Below are positions 1-8,797 of a stretch of DNA of 51,233 nt, in pieces. Below the pieces are notes generated by a model. That model searched no databases and was not told the DNA's origin. It saw only the letters and a list, made by a program, of their open reading frames with translations. Position numbers and translations under genes: made by a program. Source of the DNA: Oscillospiraceae bacterium (GTDB taxonomy: Bacteria > Bacillota > Clostridia > UMGS1810); NCBI GenBank assembly GCA_015069015.1, contig SVJK01000010.1, positions 1 to 51,233 of the forward strand, written 5' to 3'. Each line of letters begins with the position of its first letter. Within the stretch, counting starts at the first letter, position 1.

Positions 1-125
1 GGATTTGCATCCCAACACCAATCTCCGTCAAGAAATACACTATTCGGTAAATCCTGTTTGAGCTGTTGGCACACAGTTGTTTTTCCAACTCCCATAGTGC
101 CACCAATCATATATAAAGTTTTCAT
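1..125 (-). CDS. P-loop nucleotide kinase-like ATPase, 5' end only
   Basis: Only the first 41 codons lie in the window; the gene continues past the left edge. The start is the ATG at 123-125, preceded by an AGGTG ribosome binding site. The N-terminus has a Walker A loop, GTMGVGKTT at about residues 9-17, right after a short hydrophobic strand, then an acidic FLDGDWCW stretch. This order is typical of small AAA-type kinases that phosphorylate nucleosides, shikimate-like metabolites or antibiotics. Which substrate it uses cannot be told from the fragment. Confidence 0.7.
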   Translation of the reverse strand, partial: MKTLYMIGGTMGVGKTTVCQQLKQDLPNSVFLDGDWCWDAN

Positions 126-172
126 CGTTCACACCTACAAATTCTTATTTGTTCAACTATTTTTTTGTGATT

Positions 173-201
173 ATCTTAAAATATATACTGATATTTTGCA
201 A
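173..201 (-). promoter_or_regulatory. Putative sigma-A promoter of the P-loop kinase gene
   Basis: On the minus strand, TTGCAA (196-201) is followed 17 bases later by TAAGAT (173-178), about 50 bases upstream of the kinase ATG. Spacing is ideal and both boxes differ from consensus at one or two positions. Confidence 0.45.
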
Positions 202-209
202 TAAACCGT

Positions 210-250
210 AAATAAATGATATGACGGCAAAGCCGTCATATCATTTATTT
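210..250. terminator. 19-bp perfect hairpin at the 3' end of the GH42-like gene
   Basis: Arms 210-228 and 232-250 are perfect inverted repeats around an AAA/TTT loop. The distal halves are AT-rich, so the 3' arm ends in ATTTATTT in either direction. The hairpin swallows the stop codon of the glycosidase gene. It probably acts as a bidirectional terminator, although there is no long separate U-tract. Confidence 0.6.
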
Positions 251-2485
251 CAGCCAGAACATTTTTGTATCTCCGCACTTTGCGTAAAAACTAATCTCTT
301 TTGTACCTTTTCCGTATTCTTTTTCTTCGTAAAGTTCAAAAGGAGTACATTCTTCTTTGAATTTCAATGTCACATTTCCGCTTTTTGCCGCGTGGAATGT
401 GATGAAGTTTTTGTTTCCGTACAAAACGTGTCCATCATCATCGAAAATATGGCATCCTGCAAAGCGTGCAACTTCCCTAAGAAAATCGGAACTTATATAT
501 TTTGAACCGCAATATACGGATGTGTATCCTTCATTTTCCTTTACGGAAACTGCAGGGAGTCCTGTCTGTGCATATGTTGCGATAACCTTTGCATTTTCAT
601 CATCAGGATATATTACGGGGAAAAGATATGACTTTGCATCTGCAAGAGGTATGAAGCCGACACTTCCCTTTTTCTGTTTTAAAAATGCACCGAGAATCTG
701 TCTTGAATCAAAGTTTTCTGCTATGGGGTGTGTGCCTTCTGTCATTCTGAACATGGGGCTGTGATTGTCATTTATTATTGAAAACTTTATTCCCGTAAGG
801 TCATATATATTCTCCTCACCGAATTTGTTTTCGGCATCAGGATTCATAATTCCGTTTCCATAGAGAAAAAGTGCTGTTGCATTGTTTTTTGAAAGTTTTC
901 TCTTTATATCTTCTCTTTCCTTGTCTGAAAGATAGAAACAGTTACAGAAAACATAGAGTTTATAGTCCGGCATCAGATCGGATGCCATATCGTTGTGATA
1001 ATATGAATCAGAGGGTGCTCCGATATTTGCAATTTCATAGTTTCTTATTTGCTGAACACATTCATCGGTTGTCTGTCTTGAAACTGTGTGAACACTTTCT
1101 TCATCATAGATAAAAGCAATTTCATTTTCCTTTTTTCTGTCAAGAGAGTATGCAAGATGACCGATTCCCTGCTGACGTGCGAAAAGGTCATAAACTTCAG
1201 GGAATTTGTATCTGCCTCCGCCCGGATGCTGGTCAAACCACCATCCCTGAGTGTCGTTGCAGATGTCTCTGCCAAAATCTCTCTTTAATACATTTACGGT
1301 GTCCTCAACATCAAACATTTCAACGAACTCACCGAAATATCTGTTTTCGGCGTGAGTTCTCACATCATCTTCCACCACATACAAAGAGCCGTGAAGATTG
1401 AAAGAATCGTTTGCAACTCTCTGACCTGTGTGGCCGCCCGGCTGACGGTTTTCATACACTCCGGGATTTGCAAGAAAATCAACACATCCGCTTTCAAGAA
1501 GTTTCATAACCCCTGCACCGTTTGATGCCCACACAATTTCACTTCCCCCCATTGAACCGTAGAAGGCACCGACCAGGGTGTCCGGATAGTTTTCCTTTAT
1601 GAGTTTTGCAAAGTGAATAACGCTGTTGGCTGTTCCCTCGTGCCACGCACGGTAGAAATCGAAAGTGTGCATCTCCTTATCGATGTCAAGAAAAGAGCCG
1701 ATATTTTTGCCGTATGACGGCGGTGTTGGTGCTTTCTGACCTGCTAAAACTCTTTGGGGGTGTGCAATAATCCAGTCAACTTCGCTTGTGTAAAAACGTG
1801 ATGAACAATCGGGAATTTGGGGAGAAACTTTTCCTTTTCCATACTTTTTGTCAAGATACTTTGTAAATTCCTCGCGAAAAGCCTTTGAAAGATCACCGTA
1901 GGAGCCATCGGAAAAATCTTCAATGGGGTTTATGTAATACCATTCGCTTGTTCCGCCTGCACCAAGGAAATATCCGCAGATTCTGTCTGCAAAAGGCAGT
2001 TTTCTTATCTGGTTTATGGTCTCAAGCATATATTCTCCCATATCTTTTCTCCACTTTTCGGAACAAAGAGAGGGCATAGCATTTGCTTCAACATAACGTG
2101 ATTCTGATCTTATGATTGTGGGAATAACTTTTCCGTCAGAATATGAAACAGTTTCATCAGGGTTTTGTTCTATCCATTCACGGGATGGAATAAGCGTCAT
2201 TCTCACCATAATATATGCATCGGGAATTTCCTCTAAAATTACCCTTGCCTCTTTGGCAAAATCTTCAACAGAATTCTCATCAAGGCTCACGTTGTTGCAC
2301 ATTACATAAAAAATTTTGATTCCCGAATTGCCCAGATTGCGATAATACTCCCTGTCAAAATTTCTCTCGGAGGAGCCAAAACATACCATACTTGTTGTAA
2401 CGGTTGCAGTCATTGGCGGATAAATTTTTCCGTCAATTTCAATTGCAGGTGAACCGTTCAGATTGATGATTTTTGATTTTGCCAT
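245..2485 (-). CDS. GH42-like (clan GH-A) glycoside hydrolase, cytoplasmic
   Basis: A 746-residue protein with no signal peptide, so it should act in the cytoplasm on imported oligosaccharides. It reads like the beta-galactosidase GH42 group and relatives: a TIM-barrel half (about residues 25-410) followed by a flavodoxin-like trimerisation-type domain (about 440-640) and a small C-terminal beta domain. Candidate catalytic glutamates in clan GH-A positions are Glu181 in GGTSEWYY and Glu372 in VVEDDVRTH. The family assignment is loose; it may belong to an unnamed GH-A family rather than GH42. GGAG precedes the ATG at about 10 bases. It has its own promoter and terminator, so it is a single-gene unit. 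The GH88 gene nearby and the secreted lyase further along suggest a uronic-acid or galactose-containing substrate, but that is inference. Confidence 0.7.
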   Translation of the reverse strand: MAKSKIINLNGSPAIEIDGKIYPPMTATVTTSMVCFGSSERNFDREYYRNLGNSGIKIFYVMCNNVSLDENSVEDFAKEARVILEEIPDAYIMVRMTLIPSREWIEQNPDETVSYSDGKVIPTIIRSESRYVEANAMPSLCSEKWRKDMGEYMLETINQIRKLPFADRICGYFLGAGGTSEWYYINPIEDFSDGSYGDLSKAFREEFTKYLDKKYGKGKVSPQIPDCSSRFYTSEVDWIIAHPQRVLAGQKAPTPPSYGKNIGSFLDIDKEMHTFDFYRAWHEGTANSVIHFAKLIKENYPDTLVGAFYGSMGGSEIVWASNGAGVMKLLESGCVDFLANPGVYENRQPGGHTGQRVANDSFNLHGSLYVVEDDVRTHAENRYFGEFVEMFDVEDTVNVLKRDFGRDICNDTQGWWFDQHPGGGRYKFPEVYDLFARQQGIGHLAYSLDRKKENEIAFIYDEESVHTVSRQTTDECVQQIRNYEIANIGAPSDSYYHNDMASDLMPDYKLYVFCNCFYLSDKEREDIKRKLSKNNATALFLYGNGIMNPDAENKFGEENIYDLTGIKFSIINDNHSPMFRMTEGTHPIAENFDSRQILGAFLKQKKGSVGFIPLADAKSYLFPVIYPDDENAKVIATYAQTGLPAVSVKENEGYTSVYCGSKYISSDFLREVARFAGCHIFDDDGHVLYGNKNFITFHAAKSGNVTLKFKEECTPFELYEEKEYGKGTKEISFYAKCGDTKMFWLK

Positions 2486-2523
2486 AACACTTACATCTCC
2501 ATCCTAATTTTCAGATTTTTTTA

Positions 2524-2553
2524 ATGATACTACCTGTCAGCATATTTTGTCAA
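2524..2553 (-). promoter_or_regulatory. Sigma-A promoter of the GH42-like gene
   Basis: TTGACA (2548-2553 on the minus strand), an 18-base spacer, then TATCAT (2524-2529), about 40 bases upstream of the start codon. Confidence 0.65.
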
Positions 2554-2868
2554 TGGTACATGTGGTTGAATGATTAATATATGAATCATTATATAACATT
2601 TTGATAATATATTTCAACTACACCTGTATTCATATTAGGCATTGCCGTTTTTATTCCTTTTTAAAAAACGGTTTAAGTTTTAATAAAACAATTACATAGT
2701 TGATTCCACTTATATCATATTCAAAGTGTAACATCTCAAAAAATGTTTTTCAATAAAAAGGAAATTCCAAGTCAATATATAAGAATAATTAAGCAATATA
2801 AGTATATGGAGTTTTGAAACCCAAAACATATGTACGGGTATCGGAATCAGCTATTAAAATTATCCAAT
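2554..2868. other. AT-rich intergenic stretch without a gene
   Basis: I see no open frame with a ribosome binding site here. The only structure is a weak hairpin at about 2645-2672 (CCGTTTTT ... AAAAACGG) and several short AT palindromes. Confidence 0.5.
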
Positions 2869-2889
2869 AAAAAAGCAGGCTGAGCCTGC
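2869..2889 (-). terminator. Compact rho-independent terminator
   Basis: Minus strand GCAGGC-TCA-GCCTGC followed by TTTTTT. It lies 126 bp beyond the stop of the GH88 gene and behind another terminator at 2962-3001, so it either backs that one up or ends a short separate transcript. Confidence 0.75.
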
Positions 2890-2896
2890 ACCCAAG

Positions 2897-2960
2897 TCGC
2901 GAGCGTAATTTGATATACATCTTATCTCGCGAACTAAATTCTGCGTAATTTCCTATACAT
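2897..2960. repeat. Inverted repeat plus direct repeat between two terminators
   Basis: TCGCGAG (2897-2903) and CTCGCGA (2926-2932) form an inverted repeat. A direct repeat GCGTAATTTnnTATACAT occurs at 2903-2920 and 2943-2960. A similar GCGTAATTTTCTATG occurs upstream of the dehydrogenase gene at 28741-28755. The role is unknown. Confidence 0.45.
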
Positions 2961-2961
2961 T

Positions 2962-3001
2962 AAAAAAACAGCCGCGATTTTTACTATCGTCGACTGTTTT
3001 T
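2962..3001 (-). terminator. Terminator of the cysK-mnmA-GH88 unit
   Basis: Minus strand stem CAGTCG-A-CGAT / ATCG-CGGCTG, with one bulge and one G-U pair, around AGTAAAA, framed by AAAAA upstream and a seven-T tract downstream. It starts 14 bp after the GH88 stop codon. Confidence 0.8.
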
Positions 3002-3015
3002 GGCATAAATCATCA

Positions 3016-4299
3016 TTACATTGTCCAAAGTTTCATCAAGGCTTCCATGTAGTAATAGTCACCCCAGATGAGAGGTGTGTTAATTCCAAGGTCGTCGTGA
3101 TATGAATATACTCCCTCTCTTAAAACTCCATTGCTGTACGCTCCCCTTGTGGTATACTTTTGGGAAAGGGATTTAAGAATCTGATGTGCGGCTCCAAGAT
3201 ATATATCTTTATATTCGTTATCATAATATTTATAATTATCAATAAGTCCGCTTGCACAAATGGCTGCAGCAGATGTGTCTCTAGGTTCATTACCGTCAGT
3301 GAATGACAGATCCCAGTAGGCAATGTTATCTTTTGGAAGATGATTTAAAAAGTAGTTTGTGGTTTTTGTACCTTCCTGCATAAAAAGAGGATTGCCGGTA
3401 TATTTGTAACTTATGTTAAATCCGTATATTCCCCAAGCCTGTCCCCTTGACCATGCGGTATCATCATTCAAGCCCTGATCGGTCACTCCGTGAGACGGAT
3501 TTCCTGTTTCGGGGTTAATGTAGAAAGTGTGATGAGTTGATGCATCATCTCTCATAATCACCATTGCGGTTGTTTTTGCGTGTTCATTTGCCACATCAAA
3601 ATACTTTTTGTCTCCGCTTTCTTCACTTGCCCAATAGAGAAGTTCCAGATTCATCATGGTGTCTATTATGAGACGGGATTCTTCCACCGCTCCAAATTCG
3701 CCCCAGGCCTGAATATATTTTCCTTTTTCGTTATAACGTGTCAGAAGTTTATCTGCCGCCATAAGAGCGGTTTCTTTCATCTTTTCATCGCCTGTGAGAA
3801 AATACCCTTTAACGCAGGATGGATAATACAAAAATCCTATGTCATGGTGTTCAAGAGAAATATTATCTTCAAGTCGTTTTCTCATTGCATCGCAGTGCTT
3901 TGTTGCAATGAGCTTATATTTCACATCTCCTGTATATTCATATGCAAGCCATATCATACCGATGAAAAATCCTTCTGTCCAGCCGGTGTTGTCCGTTTGG
4001 GGATAGGTCAGGTCTTCACCATAACTTCCCGGATATTTATCCACAAATGTGCTTACATTATCGTCCACTTTGGACATAATAAAATCAAGGGCGTGCTTTA
4101 CATCTTCATGTGTGAGTTTTGGTGATGAAAGATATTCTGCACTTCTTTCTATGCCGGGATCAGTTACATTTGATACATAGTTATCCCTGTCCACAGGGTT
4201 ATCCTGAAATGTAATTTCAACTGGTTTTTCTGTAGCACATGAAGAAAAAATCATAACAAGTGCGCAGATAAAAGATATGACACGAACTGTTTTTTTCAT
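3016..4299 (-). CDS. GH88 unsaturated glucuronyl hydrolase, lipoprotein
   Basis: A 427-residue exported lipoprotein: signal peptide with lipobox FSSC, lipidated Cys21. The body matches unsaturated glucuronyl hydrolases (GH88), which remove the 4,5-unsaturated uronic acid left at the non-reducing end by polysaccharide lyases. Family landmarks are NTGWTEGFFIGM near residue 105, HHDIGFLYYPS with candidate catalytic Asp153, and IIDTMMNLELLYWAS with Asp213. The 60-residue spacing of the two Asp agrees with Bacillus UGL. DTAWSRGQAWGIYG, another hallmark, lies near residue 285. Most UGLs are cytoplasmic, so a surface-tethered form is notable. It lies 36 bp behind mnmA and probably shares its transcript. 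The lyase product it needs could come from the heparinase II/III-type protein at 43-47 kb. Confidence 0.88.
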   Translation of the reverse strand: MKKTVRVISFICALVMIFSSCATEKPVEITFQDNPVDRDNYVSNVTDPGIERSAEYLSSPKLTHEDVKHALDFIMSKVDDNVSTFVDKYPGSYGEDLTYPQTDNTGWTEGFFIGMIWLAYEYTGDVKYKLIATKHCDAMRKRLEDNISLEHHDIGFLYYPSCVKGYFLTGDEKMKETALMAADKLLTRYNEKGKYIQAWGEFGAVEESRLIIDTMMNLELLYWASEESGDKKYFDVANEHAKTTAMVIMRDDASTHHTFYINPETGNPSHGVTDQGLNDDTAWSRGQAWGIYGFNISYKYTGNPLFMQEGTKTTNYFLNHLPKDNIAYWDLSFTDGNEPRDTSAAAICASGLIDNYKYYDNEYKDIYLGAAHQILKSLSQKYTTRGAYSNGVLREGVYSYHDDLGINTPLIWGDYYYMEALMKLWTM

Positions 4300-4335
4300 A
4301 AATTCCTCTCCTTTATTATACTGCTTGAAATATTT

Positions 4336-5391
4336 TTATTTTTCCCTTTCAGTGATGGTTCCGCCACCAAGGACCACATCGCCGTCATAAAGGACAACTG
4401 CCTGTCCCGGTGCTATGGCACGCTGAGGGGTGTCAAACACGATTTTCACACAATCTTTTTCTGTCACATAAACAGTTGCAGGTGCCTCTTTTGCTCCATA
4501 TCTGATTTTAACATCTGCACGAAAAGTTTCGGGCGGATTGTCTGATACTATCCAATTGAAGTCATTGGCAAAAAGAGTGTCTGAAAACAAATCATGGTTA
4601 CTTCCAAGAATTACTTCATTTTTACCTGCGTCTTTTCCGAGAACATACATTTTCTCGCCAAATCCCATGCCGAGACCTTTTCTCTGACCGATTGTGTAAT
4701 ATATATGTCCTTTATGATTTCCTATCTTTTCACCTGCCGGATTCACAAAATTTCCGCCCGGATAAACTTTTGATGTTACTTTTTCGATGACACTCACATA
4801 ATCGCCCGAGGGAACGAAACATATGTCCTGACTTTCTTTTTTGTGGGCGGTGACAAAACCGTTTTCTTTTGCAATTTCTCTTATTTCATCTTTTGACATT
4901 GAGCCAAGAGGAAACAGCGTGTGTGAAAGTTGATTTTGTGTTAGATGATAGAGAAAATAACTCTGATCTTTTGAAGAATCTAAGCCTTTTTTTAATAAGA
5001 ATCTGTCACCGGATTTTTCAATTCTTGCATAGTGTCCTGTGGCAATCAGGTCTATGCCTGCTGCCTTTGCACCGTCTATGAATTTTCCAAACTTCATTTT
5101 TTTGTTGCACACCACACAAGGGTTTGGTGTTCCGCCCTCGTCATACACTCTTACAAAGTCTTCAACAACAAAGGTTTTGAAATCGTCTCTATAATCAAAC
5201 ACATAAAACGGAGCATCAAGACGCTCACAAATCATTCTTGCATCATTTACGGAAGACGATGAATCTTCACCAAAATCGTCACAAAGACGCATTATTGCTC
5301 CTGAAATTTCATAGCCTTCTTTTTTCATCAGATAAGCGGCAACGGAAGAATCAACTCCGCCGCTCATTGCTACAAGTGCTTTTTTGTTCAT
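4336..5391 (-). CDS. mnmA: tRNA-specific 2-thiouridylase MnmA
   Basis: A full-length (351-residue) MnmA. It activates U34 of tRNA-Lys, -Glu and -Gln with ATP and inserts sulfur to give 2-thiouridine. Visible signatures are the PP-loop MSGGVDSS (residues 9-16), the NPCVVCNKKMKFG segment with Cys95 at the family's catalytic position, GHYAR near 119, and SQDICFVP with the persulfide-carrying Cys191. The C-terminal beta-barrel ends in APGQAVVLYDGDVVLGGG. It follows cysK by 8 bp. In many Clostridia mnmA sits with iscS/iscU; here its partner is cysteine synthase. Confidence 0.97.
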   Translation of the reverse strand: MNKKALVAMSGGVDSSVAAYLMKKEGYEISGAIMRLCDDFGEDSSSSVNDARMICERLDAPFYVFDYRDDFKTFVVEDFVRVYDEGGTPNPCVVCNKKMKFGKFIDGAKAAGIDLIATGHYARIEKSGDRFLLKKGLDSSKDQSYFLYHLTQNQLSHTLFPLGSMSKDEIREIAKENGFVTAHKKESQDICFVPSGDYVSVIEKVTSKVYPGGNFVNPAGEKIGNHKGHIYYTIGQRKGLGMGFGEKMYVLGKDAGKNEVILGSNHDLFSDTLFANDFNWIVSDNPPETFRADVKIRYGAKEAPATVYVTEKDCVKIVFDTPQRAIAPGQAVVLYDGDVVLGGGTITEREK

Positions 5392-5399
5392 TAAATCAC

Positions 5400-6329
5400 C
5401 TATTCAAAAAGTTCTGTAGAAAGATATCTGTCGCCTGTATCAGGCAAAAGTGCTACAATTGTCTTTCCCCTGTTTTCTTCTCTTTTTCCAATCTGCGTTG
5501 CCGCCCAAAGAGCAGCACCTGAAGAAATACCCACAAGTATTCCCTCTTTTTTTCCCATATCTCTCGAAAGTGCATAGGCATCTTCTGTTGAAACGGTAAT
5601 TATTTCGTCATAGATTTGTGTATCTAAGCAATCAGGAACAAAATTTGCTCCTATTCCCTGAATTTTGTGTGAGCCTGCTCTACCCTCTGAAAGAAGCGGT
5701 GAATCTTTGGGCTCTACTGCAACAATTTTTATGTCAGGGTTTTTCTCTTTTAAATACTTTCCGACACCGCTTATGGTGCCTCCTGTGCCCACACCTGCAA
5801 CAAAGATATCAATCTTTCCGTCTGTATCTTCATATATTTCAGGACCTGTGGTCTTTAGGTGTGCCATTGGGTTTGCAGGATTTTCAAACTGTCCTGCAAT
5901 GAAACTGTCCTTTTCTTTTTTTGCAATTTCCTCTGCCACCTCTATTGCGCCTTTCATCCCCTCTGAGCCCTTTGACAAAACCACTTCTGCCCCATAAGCT
6001 TTCATTATGCGGATTCTTTCCTGACTCATGGTGTCAGGCATAACGATGATGACTCTGTATCCTCTTGATGCACCGATTCCAGCAAGACCTATGCCTGTGT
6101 TTCCTGATGTTGGCTCGATTATTACGGAGCCGGGTTTTAAGATTCCTCTTTTTTCAGCGTCGTCTATCATTTCTCTTGCAACTCTGTCCTTACAAGAGCC
6201 AAGAGGATTGAAAAATTCAAGTTTTGCAAGCAGTTTTGCATCAAGATTATATTCTTTTTCGATTTTTGTAAGTTCCATCAATGGGGTTTTTCCCACAAGT
6301 TCTGAAACGGATTTATATATAATTGACAT
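5400..6329 (-). CDS. cysK: Cysteine synthase A
   Basis: A 309-residue fold-type II PLP enzyme that makes L-cysteine from O-acetylserine and sulfide. PLP-binding lysine is Lys47 in GSCKDR, the substrate loop is TSGNTG (74-79), the phosphate-binding loop is GTGGTISG (181-188), and GISSGAA is near 267. The length is normal for CysK. It starts with a GAGGTG ribosome binding site a few bases before ATG and is the first gene of a cysK-mnmA-GH88 unit. A CBS-type beta-synthase is excluded by the lack of extra domains. Confidence 0.95.
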   Translation of the reverse strand: MSIIYKSVSELVGKTPLMELTKIEKEYNLDAKLLAKLEFFNPLGSCKDRVAREMIDDAEKRGILKPGSVIIEPTSGNTGIGLAGIGASRGYRVIIVMPDTMSQERIRIMKAYGAEVVLSKGSEGMKGAIEVAEEIAKKEKDSFIAGQFENPANPMAHLKTTGPEIYEDTDGKIDIFVAGVGTGGTISGVGKYLKEKNPDIKIVAVEPKDSPLLSEGRAGSHKIQGIGANFVPDCLDTQIYDEIITVSTEDAYALSRDMGKKEGILVGISSGAALWAATQIGKREENRGKTIVALLPDTGDRYLSTELFE

Positions 6330-6361
6330 TTTTTCACCTCATAAAATTAATATGTACAATA

Positions 6362-6390
6362 ATTATATTATTTATATTTAAAAATGTCAA
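6362..6390 (-). promoter_or_regulatory. Perfect consensus sigma-A promoter of cysK
   Basis: Minus strand TTGACA (6385-6390), 17-base AT-rich spacer, TATAAT (6362-6367), about 32 bases upstream of the cysK start. I see no T-box or S-box style leader, so sulfur control by such a riboswitch is unlikely. Confidence 0.85.
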
Positions 6391-6499
6391 TCGCGAATCT
6401 ATATCCATACCAAATAACTAACATCATTAATCCTTGTTGTAATTACACTTGTTTCATACTCTGTGGGTTTTCTGACATATTAACAGATAATCATTACAT

Positions 6500-6545
6500 A
6501 AAAACGCAATTCATTAGGTAAAAACCTATCGAATTGCGTTTTTTT
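6500..6545. terminator. Strong terminator closing the exopolysaccharide operon
   Basis: AAAAACGCAATTC-x-ACCTAT type stem: 6500-6512 pairs with 6531-6545 and an inner arm pairs around AAAA. T/A tracts on both sides make it bidirectional. It begins two bases after the stop codon of ugd. Confidence 0.88.
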
Positions 6546-6546
6546 A

Positions 6547-7722
6547 TTAGTCTCTGAAATATAAATCTCTTGTGTATACTTTATCCAGACAATCTGCAAT
6601 ATCTTCGCTGTATCTGTTTGCGATTATGACATCACAAGTATTTTTGAACTCTTTAATATTTCTTATAACCCTTGAGTTAAAGAAGTTATCTTCTTTAAGA
6701 GTGGGTTCATACACCACAACTTCAATTCCCTTTGCCTTGATTCTTTTCATAACACCTTGAATGGACGATGCTCTGAAGTTATCGGAATTGGATTTCATCG
6801 TAAGTCGGTATACGCCAACTGTTTTAGGATTCTTTTCTATTATTCTGTCTGCTATAAAGTCTTTTCTTGTTCTGTTTGCATCAACTATTGCTCCAATGAT
6901 ATTGTTGGGAATATCTGCATAGTTTGCAAGAAGTTGTTTTGTGTCTTTTGGCAAACAGTAGCCTCCGTAACCAAAAGAAGGATTATTGTAAAAGTCGCCA
7001 ATTCTTGGATCAAGACACACACCTTCTATGATGGATTTTGTGTCAAGTCCTCTCACCTCTGCATAAGTGTCCAGCTCATTGAAATATGAAACTCTCAGGG
7101 CAAGATATGTGTTTGCAAAAAGTTTTACCGCTTCTGCCTCTGTTGTGTTCATTGTAAGAATGCGAATATTCTCTTTGATTGCACCCTCTTCCAAAAGAGA
7201 TGCAAAAACGAGGGCTTTATCTTTTAAGCTATCATCTGCTCCCACAACAATTCTTGACGGATATAAATTATCATAAAGTGCTTTGCTTTCTCTTAAAAAC
7301 TCAGGTGAAAACATAATGTTTTCTATGCCGTATTTTTCTTTGATTGATTTTGTATATCCAACCGGAACAGTGGATTTTATAATCATAATTGCATCAGGAT
7401 TAATTTTTAAAACCCTTTCAATTACAGCCTCAACACTTGATGTGTCAAAGAAATTGAGTTTGGGATCGTAGTTTGTAGGTGTGGATATAACAATAAATTC
7501 AGCATCTTTATAGGCCTCTTCATCATCTGTTGTGGCGGTAAGATTAAGGTCTTTTTCTCTGAGATACTCTTCAATTTCCTTATCCACAAGAGGTGAAATC
7601 TTATTATTTATCATTTCCACCTTTTCAGGAACTATGTCCACAGCCCATACTTCATTGTTCTGTGCTAAAAGTATGGCGTTTGAAAGTCCGACATAACCTG
7701 TGCCTGCAATAGCTATTTTCAT
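6547..7722 (-). CDS. ugd: UDP-glucose 6-dehydrogenase
   Basis: A 391-residue enzyme, close to the short bacterial Ugd form of about 388 residues. It oxidises UDP-glucose twice with NAD+ to UDP-glucuronate. The N-terminal Rossmann motif is GTGYVG (7-12), STPTN is near 80-84, EFLRESKAL near 141, and the nucleophile is Cys256 in [10 protein letters not shown]. It lies 13 bp behind the UDP-glucuronate 4-epimerase gene, so the pair supplies UDP-GlcA and UDP-GalA. It is the last gene of the operon. Confidence 0.93.
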   Translation of the reverse strand: MKIAIAGTGYVGLSNAILLAQNNEVWAVDIVPEKVEMINNKISPLVDKEIEEYLREKDLNLTATTDDEEAYKDAEFIVISTPTNYDPKLNFFDTSSVEAVIERVLKINPDAIMIIKSTVPVGYTKSIKEKYGIENIMFSPEFLRESKALYDNLYPSRIVVGADDSLKDKALVFASLLEEGAIKENIRILTMNTTEAEAVKLFANTYLALRVSYFNELDTYAEVRGLDTKSIIEGVCLDPRIGDFYNNPSFGYGGYCLPKDTKQLLANYADIPNNIIGAIVDANRTRKDFIADRIIEKNPKTVGVYRLTMKSNSDNFRASSIQGVMKRIKAKGIEVVVYEPTLKEDNFFNSRVIRNIKEFKNTCDVIIANRYSEDIADCLDKVYTRDLYFRD

Positions 7723-7735
7723 TGTTATTCCTCCA

Positions 7736-8785
7736 TTAGTTCATATAAAAATCTTTGTACCACTTAGCAAATGAGCGGAGTCCTTCTCTAAGTGTTGTTG
7801 TTGGTTTGAAGCCAAAATCTTTCTCAAGGGCTGATGTGTCTGCAAAAGTTACCGGAACATCACCGGGCTGCATGGGAACAAGTTCTTTATGAGATTCAAA
7901 ATCATAATCCGCATCAAGAACTCCCGCTCCTACAAGTTCCTGTTGCAAGATGTCAACAAAATCAAGAAGATTTTCCGGTGAACTGTTTCCGATGTTATAG
8001 ACTGCATAAGGCGGAACAGGAAGTCCGTCTTCCCCTGTTTTCTTTTCGGGTGGTTTTTTCATTACACGAAAAACACCTTCAACTATATCATCAACATAGG
8101 TAAAATCTCTTTTGCAATTACCATAGTTGAAAATCTTTATGGTCTCGCCTTTTAAAAGTTTATTGGTAAAACCAAAATATGCCATGTCAGGTCTTCCGGC
8201 AGGTCCGTATACCGTAAAGAAACGAAGTCCTGTCGAAGGAATGTTATACAGTTTTGAATAGGAATGAGCCAAAAGTTCATTTGATTTTTTTGTGGCTGCA
8301 TAAAGGGACACGGGATTGTCCACTTTATCATCTGTGGAATACGGAACTTTTTTGTTTGAGCCATATACAGATGAACTTGAAGCATATACAAGATGTTCTA
8401 CGGGATGATTTCTGCACGCTTCAAGAATATTATAAAACCCTATGATGTTGGATTCTATGTATACATCAGGATTTGTTATGGAATATCTTACACCGGCTTG
8501 TGCCGCAAGGTTAACAACCACATCGGGTGAGAATTTTTCAAATACATCCTCAATTATTCCCTTGTCTGCTATATTCCCTTTAACAAAATGCCATGAAACT
8601 TCAGGGTTTGCCAATGACAACTTTTCAATTTCGCCAAGGCGGTATTCCTTTAAGGACACATCGTAATAGTCATTCATATTGTCAATGCCTACAACAGTAT
8701 CATAGGTTTTTTCTTTTATTAATCTCATAACAAGATTAGCACCTATAAATCCTGCCGCACCGGTTACAAAAACACATTTTACCAT
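7736..8785 (-). CDS. UDP-glucuronate 4-epimerase
   Basis: A 349-residue extended SDR epimerase. GxxGxxG is at 9-15, the serine patch is at 137-139, and the YxxxK pair is Tyr162/Lys166. The stretch [14 protein letters not shown] near 34-47 and the sequence [15 protein letters not shown] are marks of the group converting UDP-GlcA to UDP-GalA, as opposed to plain GalE. It sits directly upstream of ugd. UDP-galacturonate is therefore the likely product for the polysaccharide made by this operon. Confidence 0.88.
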   Translation of the reverse strand: MVKCVFVTGAAGFIGANLVMRLIKEKTYDTVVGIDNMNDYYDVSLKEYRLGEIEKLSLANPEVSWHFVKGNIADKGIIEDVFEKFSPDVVVNLAAQAGVRYSITNPDVYIESNIIGFYNILEACRNHPVEHLVYASSSSVYGSNKKVPYSTDDKVDNPVSLYAATKKSNELLAHSYSKLYNIPSTGLRFFTVYGPAGRPDMAYFGFTNKLLKGETIKIFNYGNCKRDFTYVDDIVEGVFRVMKKPPEKKTGEDGLPVPPYAVYNIGNSSPENLLDFVDILQQELVGAGVLDADYDFESHKELVPMQPGDVPVTFADTSALEKDFGFKPTTTLREGLRSFAKWYKDFYMN

Positions 8786-8797
8786 ATTCTATCTCCT

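Noticed and set aside
221-764. Plus-strand open frames opposite the 3' end of the GH42-like gene
   Set aside because: No ribosome sites, and they are wholly inside the conserved coding frame of the other strand.
6330-6500. Sulfur riboswitch or T-box upstream of cysK
   Set aside because: The promoter lies only about 32 bases from the start codon, leaving no room for such a leader, and no T-box or S-box core was seen.
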